Assembly (NCBI RefSeq): GCF_000346465.2
Contig: NC_034011.1
Coordinates: 16,889,018 to 16,953,017 of the forward strand
Source of the DNA: Prunus persica
Lineage: Eukaryota > Streptophyta > Magnoliopsida > Rosales > Rosaceae
Reading direction: 5' to 3'
DNA length: 64,000 nucleotides
Part shown: one piece after another, positions 34,828-46,021 of the stretch
Numbering within the stretch: position 1 is the stretch's first letter
How the letters are laid out: each line of letters starts with the position of its first letter
Translations under genes and position numbers: made by a program
The notes under the pieces: generated by a model
Databases searched by the model: none
What the model saw: the letters and a program-made list of their open reading frames with translations, nothing else
Told to the model about the DNA's origin: nothing

Positions 34828-35775
34828 TGACAGGACCCGCCCCGAATTTTTCGAAACCTGAGATGAATCCTATGGAAATTCCGACATCACCCCGATGTCA
34901 GGCCCACTTACTAAAGACCGAGACTTTCGACCGAAATTTTGGCAGAGTCTCCCCTGTAATTTCAACAATCCCAAAAATTTCAACCTGCATAAAACACATT
35001 TAATATCCCAACAGGCAGCACGCACAATATAATTTCAGGCAATTCACAAACTCGGCCTTCGGCCCTCACATAAACCGAAACGACAAGGTCCGCAACACAC
35101 TCAAAAAAAGTTTAACCCGCGGCTGCACCTAGGCACTACCCTAGGCTGCCTACGTACCCTCACTGAGGGATCAAGCCACACGTAGTTCTTTGTACTAAAT
35201 CCCAATTCCAAACACATACAATACCTTCATTCATCTCTATGTTAATCACATAATCTCCCCCATAAGCCAGAACATCCAAAGCCACGTATGTGGTCTGTCC
35301 TCATGCCGGATAACCTACGCCATGTGGGACCTAAGAATCAAAATCTCCCCATACGCCGGAAATCCAATGCCACGTACGGGGTCTGTCATCACGCCAGAAG
35401 ATCCTACACCACGGGTGACCTAACAATCATATCATCTCCTCATACGCCGGAAATTCCAATGCCACGTATGAGGTCTGTATCAACGCACAAAAATCCTACG
35501 CCACGCGAGACCTAACAATCACATAATCTCCCCATACGCCGGAAATTCCAACGCTACGTATGGGGTCTGTTATCACTCAGGAAAATCCTACGCCACGTGT
35601 GACCTAACAATCATAATATCATCTCCCCATATGCCGAAAATTCCAACGCCATGTATGGGGTCTGTCATCCCGTCGGAAAATAGGTGACCTGACAATCACA
35701 TAATCTCCCCATACGCCAGAAATTCCAACGCCACGTATGGGGTTTGTCTCAATACCAAAAAATCTACGCCAAGTG
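34828..35775 (+). mobile_element. Gypsy-like LTR fragment with hairpin array
   Basis: Starts TGACAGGACCCGCCCCG like the solo LTR at 30887 but is diverged and truncated. Positions 35255-35770 are about five tandem units of roughly 90 bases, each with two hairpin modules. Examples of the first module: CCTCATACG (35438-35446) with CGTATGAGG (35465-35473); CCCCATACG (35530-35538) with CGTATGGGG (35557-35565); the same pair at 35707-35715 and 35734-35742. The loop theme is CCGGAAATTCCAACGCCA. Confidence 0.8.
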
Positions 35776-35789
35776 ATCCATTTTGGCAG

Positions 35790-36600
35790 AGCTCTCCATA
35801 AATTTGTTGAGGTTTTCATATTTGTAAAAACCCAGGCTCTGCTTGTTTTGGCTTTTGCTGAACCAATTTTGCAACGAGGGAAATCTCGTTTTAAATGACT
35901 TTTCTCTAAGTCTGAAACTGATTTGTAGCTGGCTTCTTTGTTGTGGCTCAATGAGCTTTTGGTTGCTTCAGTTTGTTTGGAGGTTCTTTGAGATCAAGTG
36001 ATCATTTTGAGTTTTTGTCTTTCGATTGATTTTTGGTTGTTTGATTGATTGTCTCCTCTGTTTACCCTCTCTTATATTTATAAGAAATGCTTTGGAGTGA
36101 GGTTTCTTTCTTTTAATAATGGGTGGCAAAAATTCCTCAAAAGATCTTTTATTTTTAAATGCAAGGAAAAAAGGGGTTTTTATCAATTCTGGCAGATAAG
36201 CTCTCAATAGTTTGCTCCAAGGTCAATCACTTCCCCGTATTTCTTGAAAGAAAACCTAACCCTCTTTCCAATTTTAACTGCCCTGTAAGAATTTAAACTG
36301 TGATGGTTAGTTTGATTGTTCCCGTTTGAACAACTCCCTTTTCTACTACTTATGTTTTTAGAAAATATAGCCTGCTTATCTCCTAGAAATGATGTCTGTC
36401 GAATTTTCTGTTTTTAGAAAAGGATTTTGATCTTCTTCTCTATCTGTGACAGACTGGGGAAATCTTCCTGCAAGAGTGCCTTTACTAACCTCTTGTCAAA
36501 TTCCTTTGTGACTTTAGCTGAAATTGTTGACTTTTTTCAAAGTCTTTTGGGTAGTCACGTGGGCTTCCTTGAGAACAGGTTCCTAAAAGTCTGCCAAATT
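35790..36600 (+). mobile_element. Fragment related to the solo LTR at 16004-17669
   Basis: AAATTTGTTGAGGTTTTCAT at about 35797 and the following 800 bases align with 16672-17440 in the same orientation, with many substitutions and indels. Neither LTR end is present. It ends in an AT microsatellite at 36601-36620. Confidence 0.75.
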
Positions 36601-36654
36601 ATATATATATATATATATAACTTGAATTATATATAAATAATCCCCTTCAATTGC

Positions 36655-37227
36655 GAGATCCCTCAAATAATTTTATTTGAGAGACACCCTTTAGGGTATT
36701 CTACAAAAAAAAATAATAATTCAACAATCCAAACTATCTATTTTTTTACGTCTACATTCATAGATCATCCTCGCAAAAAATTAGACAAATCGAAAACCGT
36801 TTCGACATTCAATTGTATCTTACAAAATCAATGAACACTATGCTTTAATAAAGTACTAAAATTTCAATAACATAATGGAGTTGTCAAACGATATCAGATT
36901 CAAGTGATTTTTTGTGGAGATGATCTTTGAATGATTATCTAAAACGTAGACGTTTGGATTAAGTGAAATACAATGCGGAGTGGGCCCTATAAAGGTGTCC
37001 CTCTTATTTGAGGGATCCCTCAATGGAAGCTCTTTGTATATTATATTATAAACAAAGGGAAAGGAAACAAAAGGGGGAAAAGTTTGTCTAAATCATAGAT
37101 ATTTGGTCTGTCTTCATTAGCTTATCATTATTGCTTGCGTTTTTTTTTTACTGCTTGCCTACAGAGTGTTCAAAATTAAGGACATTAAAATCCAACATTC
37201 AACAAATCCCTTTTAAACAATATTACA
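36655..37227. repeat. MITE-like foldback and unoccupied copy of the CACTA A target
   Basis: The segment 36655-37022 has inverted ends: GAGATCCCTCAAATAA and, at the far side, TTATTTGAGGGATCCCTC, each adjacent to a GACACC/GGTGTC block. The whole segment is the reverse complement of 5282-5720 plus further sequence. At about 37205-37220 the continuous ACAATATTACACTATTGCAC shows the target before CACTA A inserted. Confidence 0.75.
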
Positions 37228-37850
37228 CTATTGCACACTCGGTTTTCTTGTAATGACAATCTTTGGCCCAGTGATTTGGGGTAATGACAGTCTGTGGCCT
37301 AGTGATTTGTTTTTCCACAAATGAAGCATGGTTGATCCTTATTGCCATTGAAATTGTTATGAGGTCTATTGTGCTGCTGATTTTAGTTTTGGTTGGATTG
37401 GTTATGATTGGGTTGGCTATTTATATTTATCCTCTTGAAAAATTTCCTTCTAACTTGGAAACTATATTCCTATTGTTTGAACTTTCTACTAGGTTCATCT
37501 TTGTGTTTTCTTCCTCAAGCTTGTTATTTGATCTATGTTGTTCTTCAATCCTAAGGAGTTTAATACTTAAGTTAAGGTTAAATTTCCTTGTTTGTGTGTC
37601 AAAAAGAAGAAGGTTAATTCCAAATGGTGTTGCCAAGAAATATCACGAATGTTACAATTTTAAAAATAATTCTCGAAAGAAATATAGCCAAAAACAAAAA
37701 GCTATGGAGAGCGAGAGTCTTGGTTCAAGTTAATGTTGGGCCCATGCAGGCAGTGTTGATAGCAAAGCAGGAAGGCAGTAGAATTTATTGTCTATATTCA
37801 ATAATTCAATCTTGAAGTTGATGCACGCATGTCTAATTTACGTTGCTGAG
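37228..37850. other. Anonymous stretch with one unsupported open frame
   Basis: A 149-codon frame (37284-37733, plus strand) is rich in Leu, Ile and Val but has no recognisable family, no clear splice context and an ordinary 3' end. It may be chance or an old gene fragment. Its GTTGGGCCCATGCAGGCAGT segment (37735-37755) is part of a repeat also seen near 37990 and, inverted, near 30625. Confidence 0.4.
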
Positions 37851-37921
37851 GCCTAAAAAAAAAAAAAAAAAAAGGTGTCGTAATTCTTACTGATGCTGAG
37901 GCCTACCAAAACAAACTTTGG

Positions 37922-37970
<49 letters not shown>

Positions 37971-38990
37971 ATAGCTCGGTTCAAGTCAATGTTGGGTCCA
38001 TGCGTGCAGTGTTGATAAAAAGCATGAAGGCAAGCAATGTGTTTATCGTCTATATTCAAGGGCGAAATCAGGAATTTTTTAATGGGTGAACTAGCTAAAG
38101 TTATTAGCTTAAAATTTAATGATTATTTTTTTTTGGTACTTACAATTTCTATAGTCTTTCTAGAAATTAAAGTAAACATATTAAATCATATAAACCAATC
38201 TAGTTCATAGCTCCATAGACTAATTTACAAGAAGTTTTAACTTAAACCAAATAGGGTTTAACACCATAGTGGATTGAATATCTAAGGCTTTTACTTAGAT
38301 TGACCTTAAGTTCCTTCATGCATTCATATCATACATGAAAAGTTATTTTATGTAAAAATATTGACTAAGTATGAAAAATGGGTTTTCGGAATAATCATTT
38401 TCTCCAGATAATTTTTGGCGGCTTATATTCCTCACACATCAAATAAGAAAACTTGATTTTATGGGATTTTAGTTACTATATATTGACTTAATGAGCCATC
38501 ATTTTTAGCCTAAATAGTATTTTGCACTAAAACCTATTTTTCATATTTTGATTTGGCAGGAATTTGATTTTCTAGTATTTTTATTTCAATCCAAATGAGA
38601 AGTACTTCCTTATTTATATTGTAAACTTAAGTAAATGGGCTACAGCTCACTATAGCCCTTAATGTGGTTCTGCCCTTGTGTATATCTAATAATTCAGTCT
38701 TGATGTTGATGCTTATCAACTTAATTTGTACAAATACTCAGTCAATTGGCAAGGTAATTAATATTGTAATTAAGGTCTCCAGCTAACTTGTACTAATTTG
38801 TACAAATACTCAGTCAAGTGGCAAGGTAATTAATATTGTAATTAACGTCTCCAGCTAACTTGTACGACAACGCAACCAACACCAATGTATAATGAGTAGC
38901 ATTTTTACTCATCTAACCACCAATTTCAAGACTTGACATATTAAGGGACGCAATTACATTCTGGGCTGTATGGGGGTGTAGCTACAATTT
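37690..38990. repeat. Repeat cluster related in inverse to 30240-30740
   Basis: Includes a poly-A tract (37856-37873), a (GA)n microsatellite (37924-37966) and two tandem copies of a 75-base sequence around TTGTACAAATACTCAGTCAA (38725-38870). The stretch 38560-38640 also resembles 60660-60760. No gene seen. Confidence 0.65.
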
Positions 38991-39338
38991 TTATTTATTT
39001 ATTTATAACATTTCAATTATCCATGTAGTCTTGAAAAAAAACTCTCAACCCATCCCATTTGAAACCAATCACTCAATGAAACTTTATGCAAATGACAAAA
39101 TTCACCTTATTGAATGTATTTGTAATATAATATTAAAAAAATTGGGTATTAGACATAATTATCTTTACTAATTAGTATTTGAGACAAACAATATTTCTGT
39201 TTTGGTTTTAATACATAGGAATTGAATTTTGTTTTAGATTTGGCCAAAGTGGAGACCCAAATTCGTTGGCCCACCTTACATTAATCACTGAAGGGACAAT
39301 TATACCCTTTTTATTTAAAAGCCTGACCTAAATTCATT

Positions 39339-39340
<2 letters not shown>
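38991..39340. other. AT-rich spacer
   Basis: No open frame or repeat family recognised. The last 100 bases (TTGGCCAAAGTGGAGACCCAA onward, in part) lead into the CT microsatellite and the 14-3-3 fragment and might be remnant upstream sequence of that gene. Confidence 0.4.

Positions 39341-39394
<54 letters not shown>
39341..39394. repeat. (CT)n microsatellite
   Basis: About 27 uninterrupted CT dinucleotides immediately upstream of the 14-3-3 fragment, a common arrangement in plant 5' leaders. Confidence 0.95.
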
Positions 39395-39396
<2 letters not shown>

Positions 39397-39418
39397 CAGC
39401 AACGACGACCACATCGCC

Positions 39419-39582
39419 ATGATCTGCAATCATCGATCCAAGATCGAGAGTTTGATCTGCCATGGAATTCTCAAGCTGCTTGACTCGCGGCTCATCCCTT
39501 CGGCATTCACCGATGACTCCAAGGTCTTCTAGCTCAAGCTGAAGGGCATTGTGATTCCTATCTTGTTGAGTTCAAGATCGAT
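39419..39582 (+). pseudogene. 14-3-3 protein exon fragment
   Basis: Translation gives NHRSKIES, then [20 protein letters not shown] and DSKVF, followed by a stop in place of the usual Tyr. LKLKG comes next and, after a one-base frame change, a YLVEFK-like sequence. This is the conserved helix region of plant 14-3-3 proteins (pattern SKIE..L..IC.GIL.LLD..L.PSA...DSKVFYLKMKGDY.RYLAEFK). 14-3-3 proteins bind phosphoserine/threonine motifs in many signalling partners. The in-frame stop and frameshift mark it as a pseudogene; no other 14-3-3 exons were found nearby. Confidence 0.8.
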
Positions 39583-39599
39583 TGACTTGCGGCTCATCC

Positions 39600-40467
39600 C
39601 TTCAAATAACAAAGATTAGAATATCCAAGGTTCCAATCTCCAGTTTTCGTGTAATGTTTTTTTGTTAATTGCTCAGATCTTGTGATGTTATTTTCATATC
39701 AGACTTCACATCAATGTCAAGCCCTGATAATCTTATGACTTGTGTTTTTCTCTCTCTTTGTGAAGCTTATGAAATTTGTTATTTTAAGAAATATTGAACT
39801 GATATGGATGCACATTTAACTAGTGATGTTACCTTTGTATAACTTTTTATTTCCACAGAATTTCAGTCTTGTTTGTGGTTGGTCTTTTAATGAGGTTATC
39901 CTTTTCTTTGGCCAGTAATGGCTAGTTATTGCTCTGATAAGTAGGGCTCTTAATGTGTATCTTCGGGTACAGTTATATATGAACTATCACTTCCTCTTCC
40001 AATTTGCTGTCATTTCTTTTAAGTGAAAGTGGCTTCTCAATTGGTCATTTGTTTCTATGAAATGCTTATTAATTTTGTATGTCATGTTAGATTTTGCGCG
40101 TTTGCATGTTCAAGGCTTTTACGCTGCAGTCTTGGTGAAAGATGATTGTTGATATCTGTAGCATCAATCAGGTAGTACTGAAATGAAGCTGTTTGTAGGA
40201 AGTCGATTTTCCAGTTTTCGTGTAATGTTTTTTTTTTAGTTGTTCAGTTCTTGTGATATTAATTTCATATCAGACTTCACATTAATATTTTGATCTACTG
40301 TTTAAATCTCCACCTTGCATCCTTACTGTTTTCGTCGTTGATATATATTGTCAATTCTAACACCCCGAGTTAAAATTTAATTACCCATTTAAATCTTTTA
40401 TTTGAAATTATGAATTTACCATCCAAGTAGGTGTAATTTGGTCATCTCTTATCCAGAAGGATTTTGG
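39600..40467. other. Non-coding flank with a short duplication and an LTR-end fragment
   Basis: A 70-base sequence around CCAGTTTTCGTGTAATGTTT (39639 and 40211) occurs twice, about 570 bases apart. Positions 40360-40460, reading TAACACCCCGAG then an AT-rich run, resemble the terminal 100 bases of the gypsy-like LTR at 33627 in reverse. No gene. Confidence 0.5.
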
Positions 40468-41095
40468 GTATCAGCTGGTTTATAGTCAAGCATTCCAGTA
40501 TCTACAAGCATATTTGTGACATACTTCCCTTGTGAAAGAAATAAGCCATGTTTAGATCGAGTGACTTCCACTCCTAGAAAATATTTCAGACTGCCCAAAT
40601 CTTTTATCTCAAACTCGGATGCTAAACGTTTATTTAATTCCTCAATTCCTACAGTATCATCAATCATATTATCCACATAAGTAATCAACAAATTTACCTT
40701 ATCAGCTCTATGTTTAATGAATAGAGTATGATCAGTATTGGCATGTTGGTAACCAAACTTCTTCATAGTTGTAGTAAATTTGCCAAACTATGCCCGAGGA
40801 GATTGGTTTAACCATACAACGCTTTTTTAATTTGCACATTTTCCCCTTGTCACCGATAATGCTATACCCTGGTGGAAGACTCATGTACACTTCTTCTTTT
40901 AGTTCACCATGTAAGAATGCATTTTTTTCCATCAAATTGCCTCAGGGTCCAATCCAGGTTTACTGCTAAGGACAACAAAACTCTGACGGTATTCATCTTA
41001 GCCATAGGTGCAAAAGTATCATGATAATTAACTTCATACGTCTAAGTGTACCTTTTAGCAACTAGTCTTGCTTTGTACCTCTCCACAGTACCATA
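40468..41095 (-). pseudogene. Copia reverse transcriptase fragment, uninterrupted at the CACTA site
   Basis: Encodes, on the minus strand, GTVERYKARLVAKR-like sequence, then [24 protein letters not shown] and KFLGVEV-type motifs across the empty site. The YVDN variant of the catalytic YVDD is shared with the plus-strand copy, so this mutation predates the duplication. The copy stops at the duplication edge (GTATCAG at 40468). Confidence 0.85.
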
Positions 41096-41109
41096 TGCAT
41101 TATATTAAC

Positions 41110-42780
41110 TGTTTGGGCCAACAAATTATGCACCCAGCCCAACACTAGAGGCCCAGAAGAACGAGGCAAAATCAAGACCCAAGCAGTTTGGACTAGAATT
41201 GGAATCGAGGGCCCAAAGTCAAAAAGCCCAAACCCAAGTCAGATTTTTTACCAAAACCCAAAGATTGGAAGAAAAGCTCATGCATGTGATTTGCTCAGCC
41301 TACAGTCCCAAAACTCAAACTGGGCTTGCCATGATTAGATGAAAAGAGAGAAACCCAAAATAAAAGCAAATCCACGTGACTACCTGACTTTGAAAAGTCA
41401 ACAATTTCAACTGGGTTGATAGGGAGTTAATGAAGGCATATCTTAAACAGGCAAAAGTCTCCAGCCTTTTCAGGCAAAAGAAGATCAGAATCCCTTTTCT
41501 ATATTCAGAAAAATTCTGCTCCAGTGCAGGTGCCATTTCCAAGGGATAAGCAGGCTATATTTTCTAAAAAAGATAAGTAGGGTGCAGGGAGTTGTTCATC
41601 TGAAAAATCAAAACTAACCATCACGACAGATTGAGTTCTCACAAGAAGCAATTAGAAATCAAAAGAGCGAGAAGTAATCACCACAAAGAAATGACTGTTG
41701 TTGGTCTGTTTGCCAGAACAGATAACTTCCTTTTTTCTTTGCATTTAAAATAAAAGATCTTTCTTTTGGAAAATTTTGCCGCCCATTATTAAAAGATTAG
41801 AAACCCTACTCCAGCGTTTTTCTATAAATATAAAAAGGGATGAACAGATCAAGGACAGCCAAAAAATCAATCAAAAACCAAAAACTCAAAATGGTCACTT
41901 GATCTCAAAAGCCTTCAAAACACTGAAAGCACCCAAAAGCTCAATCGAGCCATAAGAAAGAAACCAGTTACAATTCAGAATCTCCAATTCAATTTAGACA
42001 TAGAGAAATAAGCCATTCAAAACGAGGTTTCTCTCTTTACAAATTTGATTCAGCTTAAGCCAAGTCAAGCAGAGTTCGGGTTTTACAAATATGAAAACCT
42101 CAACAAATTTATCGAGAGGCCTGATCAAGCAGAACAGGTACCACAGTGCAATTCCAGTTCAGTAATCATTAAGTCTATCCACTTCTGCCCCTTCCAGACT
42201 AAAGAGGTCCCAATTCTGCTCGTTCAAAAATCCTCCAGGGCTTGAAATAGATTAAAGCTTTCCCAAACTCGAACGTTGGTATCGATTTACAACTGAAACC
42301 TGACAGTTGAAGGTGTTGACAGTCCAGTCCAGCACAGGCACACCCAGTCTAGCCAGGATCAGAAGCATCTATGCAGGCAGAAATGGAAGTCCAGCCCTCT
42401 TTTTGTCTTTCTAGAGTTGGTTTTTCCTTTTTGAGTTTTGTAAAAAGCACTTCTACCTAAAACAGTTCGCTATCTTATCATTTATTTTGGCCAGAACTAC
42501 TAGTTTTGTACTGTGAAAAATTGTGAATTCCTCACTAGTCTGAGGCAAGAAAAGAACTTACTTGGGAGATATTCCTCACCCAAATTCACAATCACTTGCT
42601 TAGAAATCAGTAACTTGGGGTGCAAGTAATCTATTTTTAAGAAGTCTGCTAAAATTCTCATTGCTAGCAGTGGCACGCTCGCACGCTAAAGAAAGTTGAC
42701 TTGTTGACCAGTCAATGGTTTTTAAGGCAATAGGGAACTTTACCCTACCGTCACAGGAACAAATATAAAACGGGTGAACA
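41110..42780 (-). mobile_element. Solo LTR, duplicated copy
   Basis: Counterpart of 16004-17669, still bounded by the 5-base duplication (TTAAC at 41105-41109 and 42781-42785 on the plus strand). Length 1671 bases. It was inserted before the surrounding segment was duplicated. Confidence 0.85.
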
Positions 42781-43260
42781 TTAACTATAAACACCCAATT
42801 GCATCCTGCCTTTGATAGATCAACAATGTCTCTTGTATTATTTTTCTGCAACGCCTCCATTTCAATATTCATGGCTTCAGCTCATTTTGGATCATTAAAT
42901 GCCTCCTCAACACAGGCTGGAATTTTAATACAACCCATTATGGTCACAAATGCTTTTCACCTAGGAGATAACCTGTGATCAGACACATAATGGGCAAGAG
43001 CATATCTTATTTTGCCTTCTAGTGAGTAACGATCAGGTGGAACCTCACAACTCCGTCTAAGCAGTAGAACATAATAATTATCAACAGTATGAATGGAATT
43101 AGTTACCTTGAGAATATCCAGGGGAGATTGATTGGGTACTATAAGAGCATGTTTTTCAACTCAGAGAGCAGCCGATTAACAATATATTGGATGGACCAAG
43201 ATTCCATATAAACTTGCAAGCCAGACCGTGTTGCAAGAAGAAGAAAAGAGAAGAAGAGGT

Positions 43261-43310
<50 letters not shown>

Positions 43311-43965
43311 AAGGAGGCGGCGGAAAGGGTTTAGAGAGAGATATGCAGATGCTAGGGTTGGTAGGTAAGTAAGGATTTTAAAATTACAAAAACCGCTTAA
43401 TGGGTTGATTTGTGTTTGTAATATAGTTTGACGTTGAATGTATTACGACATTGGTTAATAAACGTCGTTGTTTTATATATCAAAAGATGGCGGAAAGGTT
43501 TGAAAACCTTCTAGACAATGGTGGTTTCCCATCGTCTATTTCGATTTTTGTAGTAGTGGTGGTTGATGGTGAACGATCATTGACGATGCTATTCGTTGAT
43601 GCGAATCGATCAGTCTTTGAGTTTTTTGGGATGGAGTGGGAAGGATATTGTGCAGAAGGCGGTTTCTATAGTGAAAGTGAATGGTCTTGCGCATTCAATT
43701 TAGCGCTGTCATTTCGCGTTAATTTTTTGGTGATGTGATGTCGTTTTTATGATCTGTGGATAGCTGTAGGTTTTGGTTTAAAATGAAATATTGAAATTTG
43801 GCATAATGTCATAATGACATCTTTTGTAATTTTGATTTTCTTTAATTTATATTATGGTAAAAGTAGGTACCATATTTTGGTCTTTGGCTTTATCCTAATT
43901 AGATGAAATTGGATTCCTATTTACCAAAGTAGTAAACTATATAGTGTGTTAAAACTAAAGCTCCC

Positions 43966-44339
43966 AAAATTCTATCCCAAAATATTTTTCTCTTCTAAAA
44001 TGTATTTTAAATAGGATATAAATAGTAGTTTAATTAAATTAACTAATAAATTTACATAATATACTAAAACTATTAAAATATTAAATTTAGCCCTTTATTG
44101 CTGGAGACTGTTAAAATGTAACCTGCTCCTTATAAAATTATTTATTAGAGGAATAAATATAGCCCTCCCCACTTGAAAATGACCCTACATCACAGAAAGA
44201 TAAGAGATAACATAACAAGGACCCCAAACCACACAAGGAAATGAAAAGGTGCCCATCCAGCCACAAAGAAAACAAAGGCCAGAAATCAAACCAAGTAAAG
44301 GAAGTAAGAGAAAGAAAGCGATGCCCAATTAAACTTGTC
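43966..44339. other. Spacer, no gene
   Basis: AT-rich DNA beyond the edge of the inverted duplication. No recognisable feature other than short A/T runs. Confidence 0.5.
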
Positions 44340-44995
44340 TATATTGAATAATTCAATCTTGATGTTGATGCATGCATGTGTACTTAACTTGAATCCATTT
44401 TCAATACTCACTCCAAGTAATAAGCTAATTAATGTTGCAACTCCAGTGTGAAATTTCGATAATAATAAAATATAAAAAAACTTCAATGTAAAATGAGGAG
44501 AATAAGTGTAAAATCTCATGCGGACCCTACCTATGCGAGCTTCTATCAGACTCTTACTAGAATTATTTATACCCAGATAATTTCCCAAAGGAGTTAACAC
44601 TCTCAGATCGCCGAACCGCAGACATTCCAGCTAAAAAACATCCCTCACATGTATGTTGGCTTTCCACCATCTTTTTTCAAACTCTCCGTTTGTAGATGAC
44701 CTGTGTATGAACTTTTCAAATTCCGCCATAAAATTTTCATGCCGTTTAATTACGTGGCCAAGATTTTAGAAACCTTCCCCAACATATGCCACAAACAAAA
44801 ACAATGATAAGCATTTGGAAACACCTCTGAGATAACTGATATTTTAGATTTGTCATGGTCAGTGATTATTACTGGTGGAGCTCGCCCACCACCACCCATA
44901 GCTTTCAGCCATGTTTGTTGATTCCCGTAGTAATTAATTATCACGTGTAGGCTTATGTGCGTTGAGGTTTTGTCCTAAGTTCTTAGAAGTCATTT
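44340..44995 (-). pseudogene. FAR1/FRS-like (MULE-derived transposase) fragment, copy 1
   Basis: On the minus strand 44944-44750 encodes QQTWLKAMGGGGRAPPVIIT, then DHDKSK, EVFPNAYHCFCLWHMLGKVS. Another frame (44750-44640) continues with FEKFIHRSSTNGEFEKRWW. This is the MULE-type transposase core as found in FAR1-related proteins (TDQD..M..AI..VFP...HR.CLWH). The frame change and lack of N- and C-terminal parts make it a fragment. Its flanks repeat directly at 46022-46670. Confidence 0.75.
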
Positions 44996-45500
44996 TACAA
45001 AGCACAAATTATCATATTTTATGTCGGTTACGGTATGATTTTTGACATGTAATATACTTTAGACATCTGTTCTTTTCTGTAAGCGTCGTCTAAGTTTGTT
45101 GAAGTTTTCATTTGTTTGTGTTTTTATATATTTTAGATGTCAGTTTTTTTATTTAGTGAACGTAGTATTTGTTAAGCACGACGGTTTCTACGTTATACAC
45201 GACGGTATTCTTTCAAATATAGACGTGGATAACTTTTTTTACGTTAGCGTTTATGTAGTTCTTGACATGTAACATTCTTTAGACATCTCTGTTTTTTAAA
45301 AAGCGTCGTCTAACTTTATGCTATTTATATATTAATTAGACACAATTATTATTTTGGTATGATGTTGAATGTCTTAACGATGTGAGTTATTTGCCGTCGT
45401 TGTTTTATGTATCAAAATATGGCGGTCGATTTCACGACGGTTTGAAAACCTTCTAGACGACGGTGAATTCCCGTCGTCTATTTCAAATTTTGTAGTAGTG
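44996..45500 (-). mobile_element. CACTA terminal fragment
   Basis: Ends with GTAGTAGTG at 45500 (CACTACTACAAAATTTGAAA on the minus strand) and has a well-kept CTAGACGACGG...CCGTCGTCTA foldback just inside. The rest contains GACATGTAA and CGTCG/CGACGG motifs. It begins after CACAAATT, where FAR1 copy 2 continues differently, so it inserted into copy 1. The opposite end was not recognised; it may be a small non-autonomous element or a truncated one. Confidence 0.7.
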
Positions 45501-46021
45501 CAAATTGAACCAAAAATCAAACAAACTCCAAATTTAAAATTATATACTAAAAAAAAAAAAGGTGATCGATGTGGAATTGGTTGCACGAGTGGCCCACTAA
45601 AAAAGTGGTCCCACGTGAGAATGAGTGTTGAAGAATATATAGAGTCCCACATCGGAAACTTAGGAAAATAGAAAGTCACATATAATAAATGGTTTCACTC
45701 CTAATAACATCGAGGCCTTTTGTATAAAACCCTACACCTGCTAAACATGTGGTTAAGTTAGAGACAATATCGATGTTATTAGTGATGGGCCAAGTGTCCG
45801 TCCCTCAGAAATTTAGTAAATTTAGGTTTTAGTCATAAAAAAACTTTCACTTTTGAAAAAAGCCAAAGCTTTTTCAAAAAAGACAGAAAAACCTCTCGAC
45901 TTTCAAATTAAAGACATGCAAATGTAAATGATTCATTAAGAAATCCAAAAATAAATAAGGGCAACTTTGTCCATTTTAACTTCTTTTAAAAAATTTCTCT
46001 CTCCTTTGGAGTGAGTTGGGA
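45501..46021. other. Repeat-derived spacer; inverted relative at 62660-62890
   Basis: 45800-46020 (AAACTTTCACTTTTGAAAAA, then AAAGACATGCAAATGTAAA) is related to the reverse complement of 62660-62890. 45626-45780 looks like part of an LTR (TGTTGAAGAATATATAGAG, then a CCCACATCGG motif). No gene. Confidence 0.55.
45644..45690 (+). promoter_or_regulatory. snRNA-type USE plus TATA-like motif
   Basis: GTCCCACATCG (45644-45654) matches the plant snRNA upstream sequence element RTCCCACATCG. TATAATAAAT follows 26 bases later (45681), a spacing like plant Pol III snRNA promoters. The same motif is common in LTRs of some plant retroelements, and no snRNA-like sequence was recognised downstream, so function is uncertain. 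Confidence 0.35.

Larger units (their letters stand above)
40468..43965 (-). repeat. Right copy of the 3.5-kb inverted duplication (no CACTA insertion)
   Basis: Reverse complement of 14821-17757 joined directly to 28732-29286. It contains the copia remnant, the solo LTR, the decayed CACTA terminus and the (GA)n tract. The junction where element B sits in the other copy is intact here (about 41019-41023), within continuous copia coding sequence. Confidence 0.9.

Noticed and set aside
37284..37733. 149-codon hydrophobic frame
   Set aside because: No recognisable family, no splice or promoter context, sits in repeat-derived DNA. Kept only as a remark in the spacer entry.
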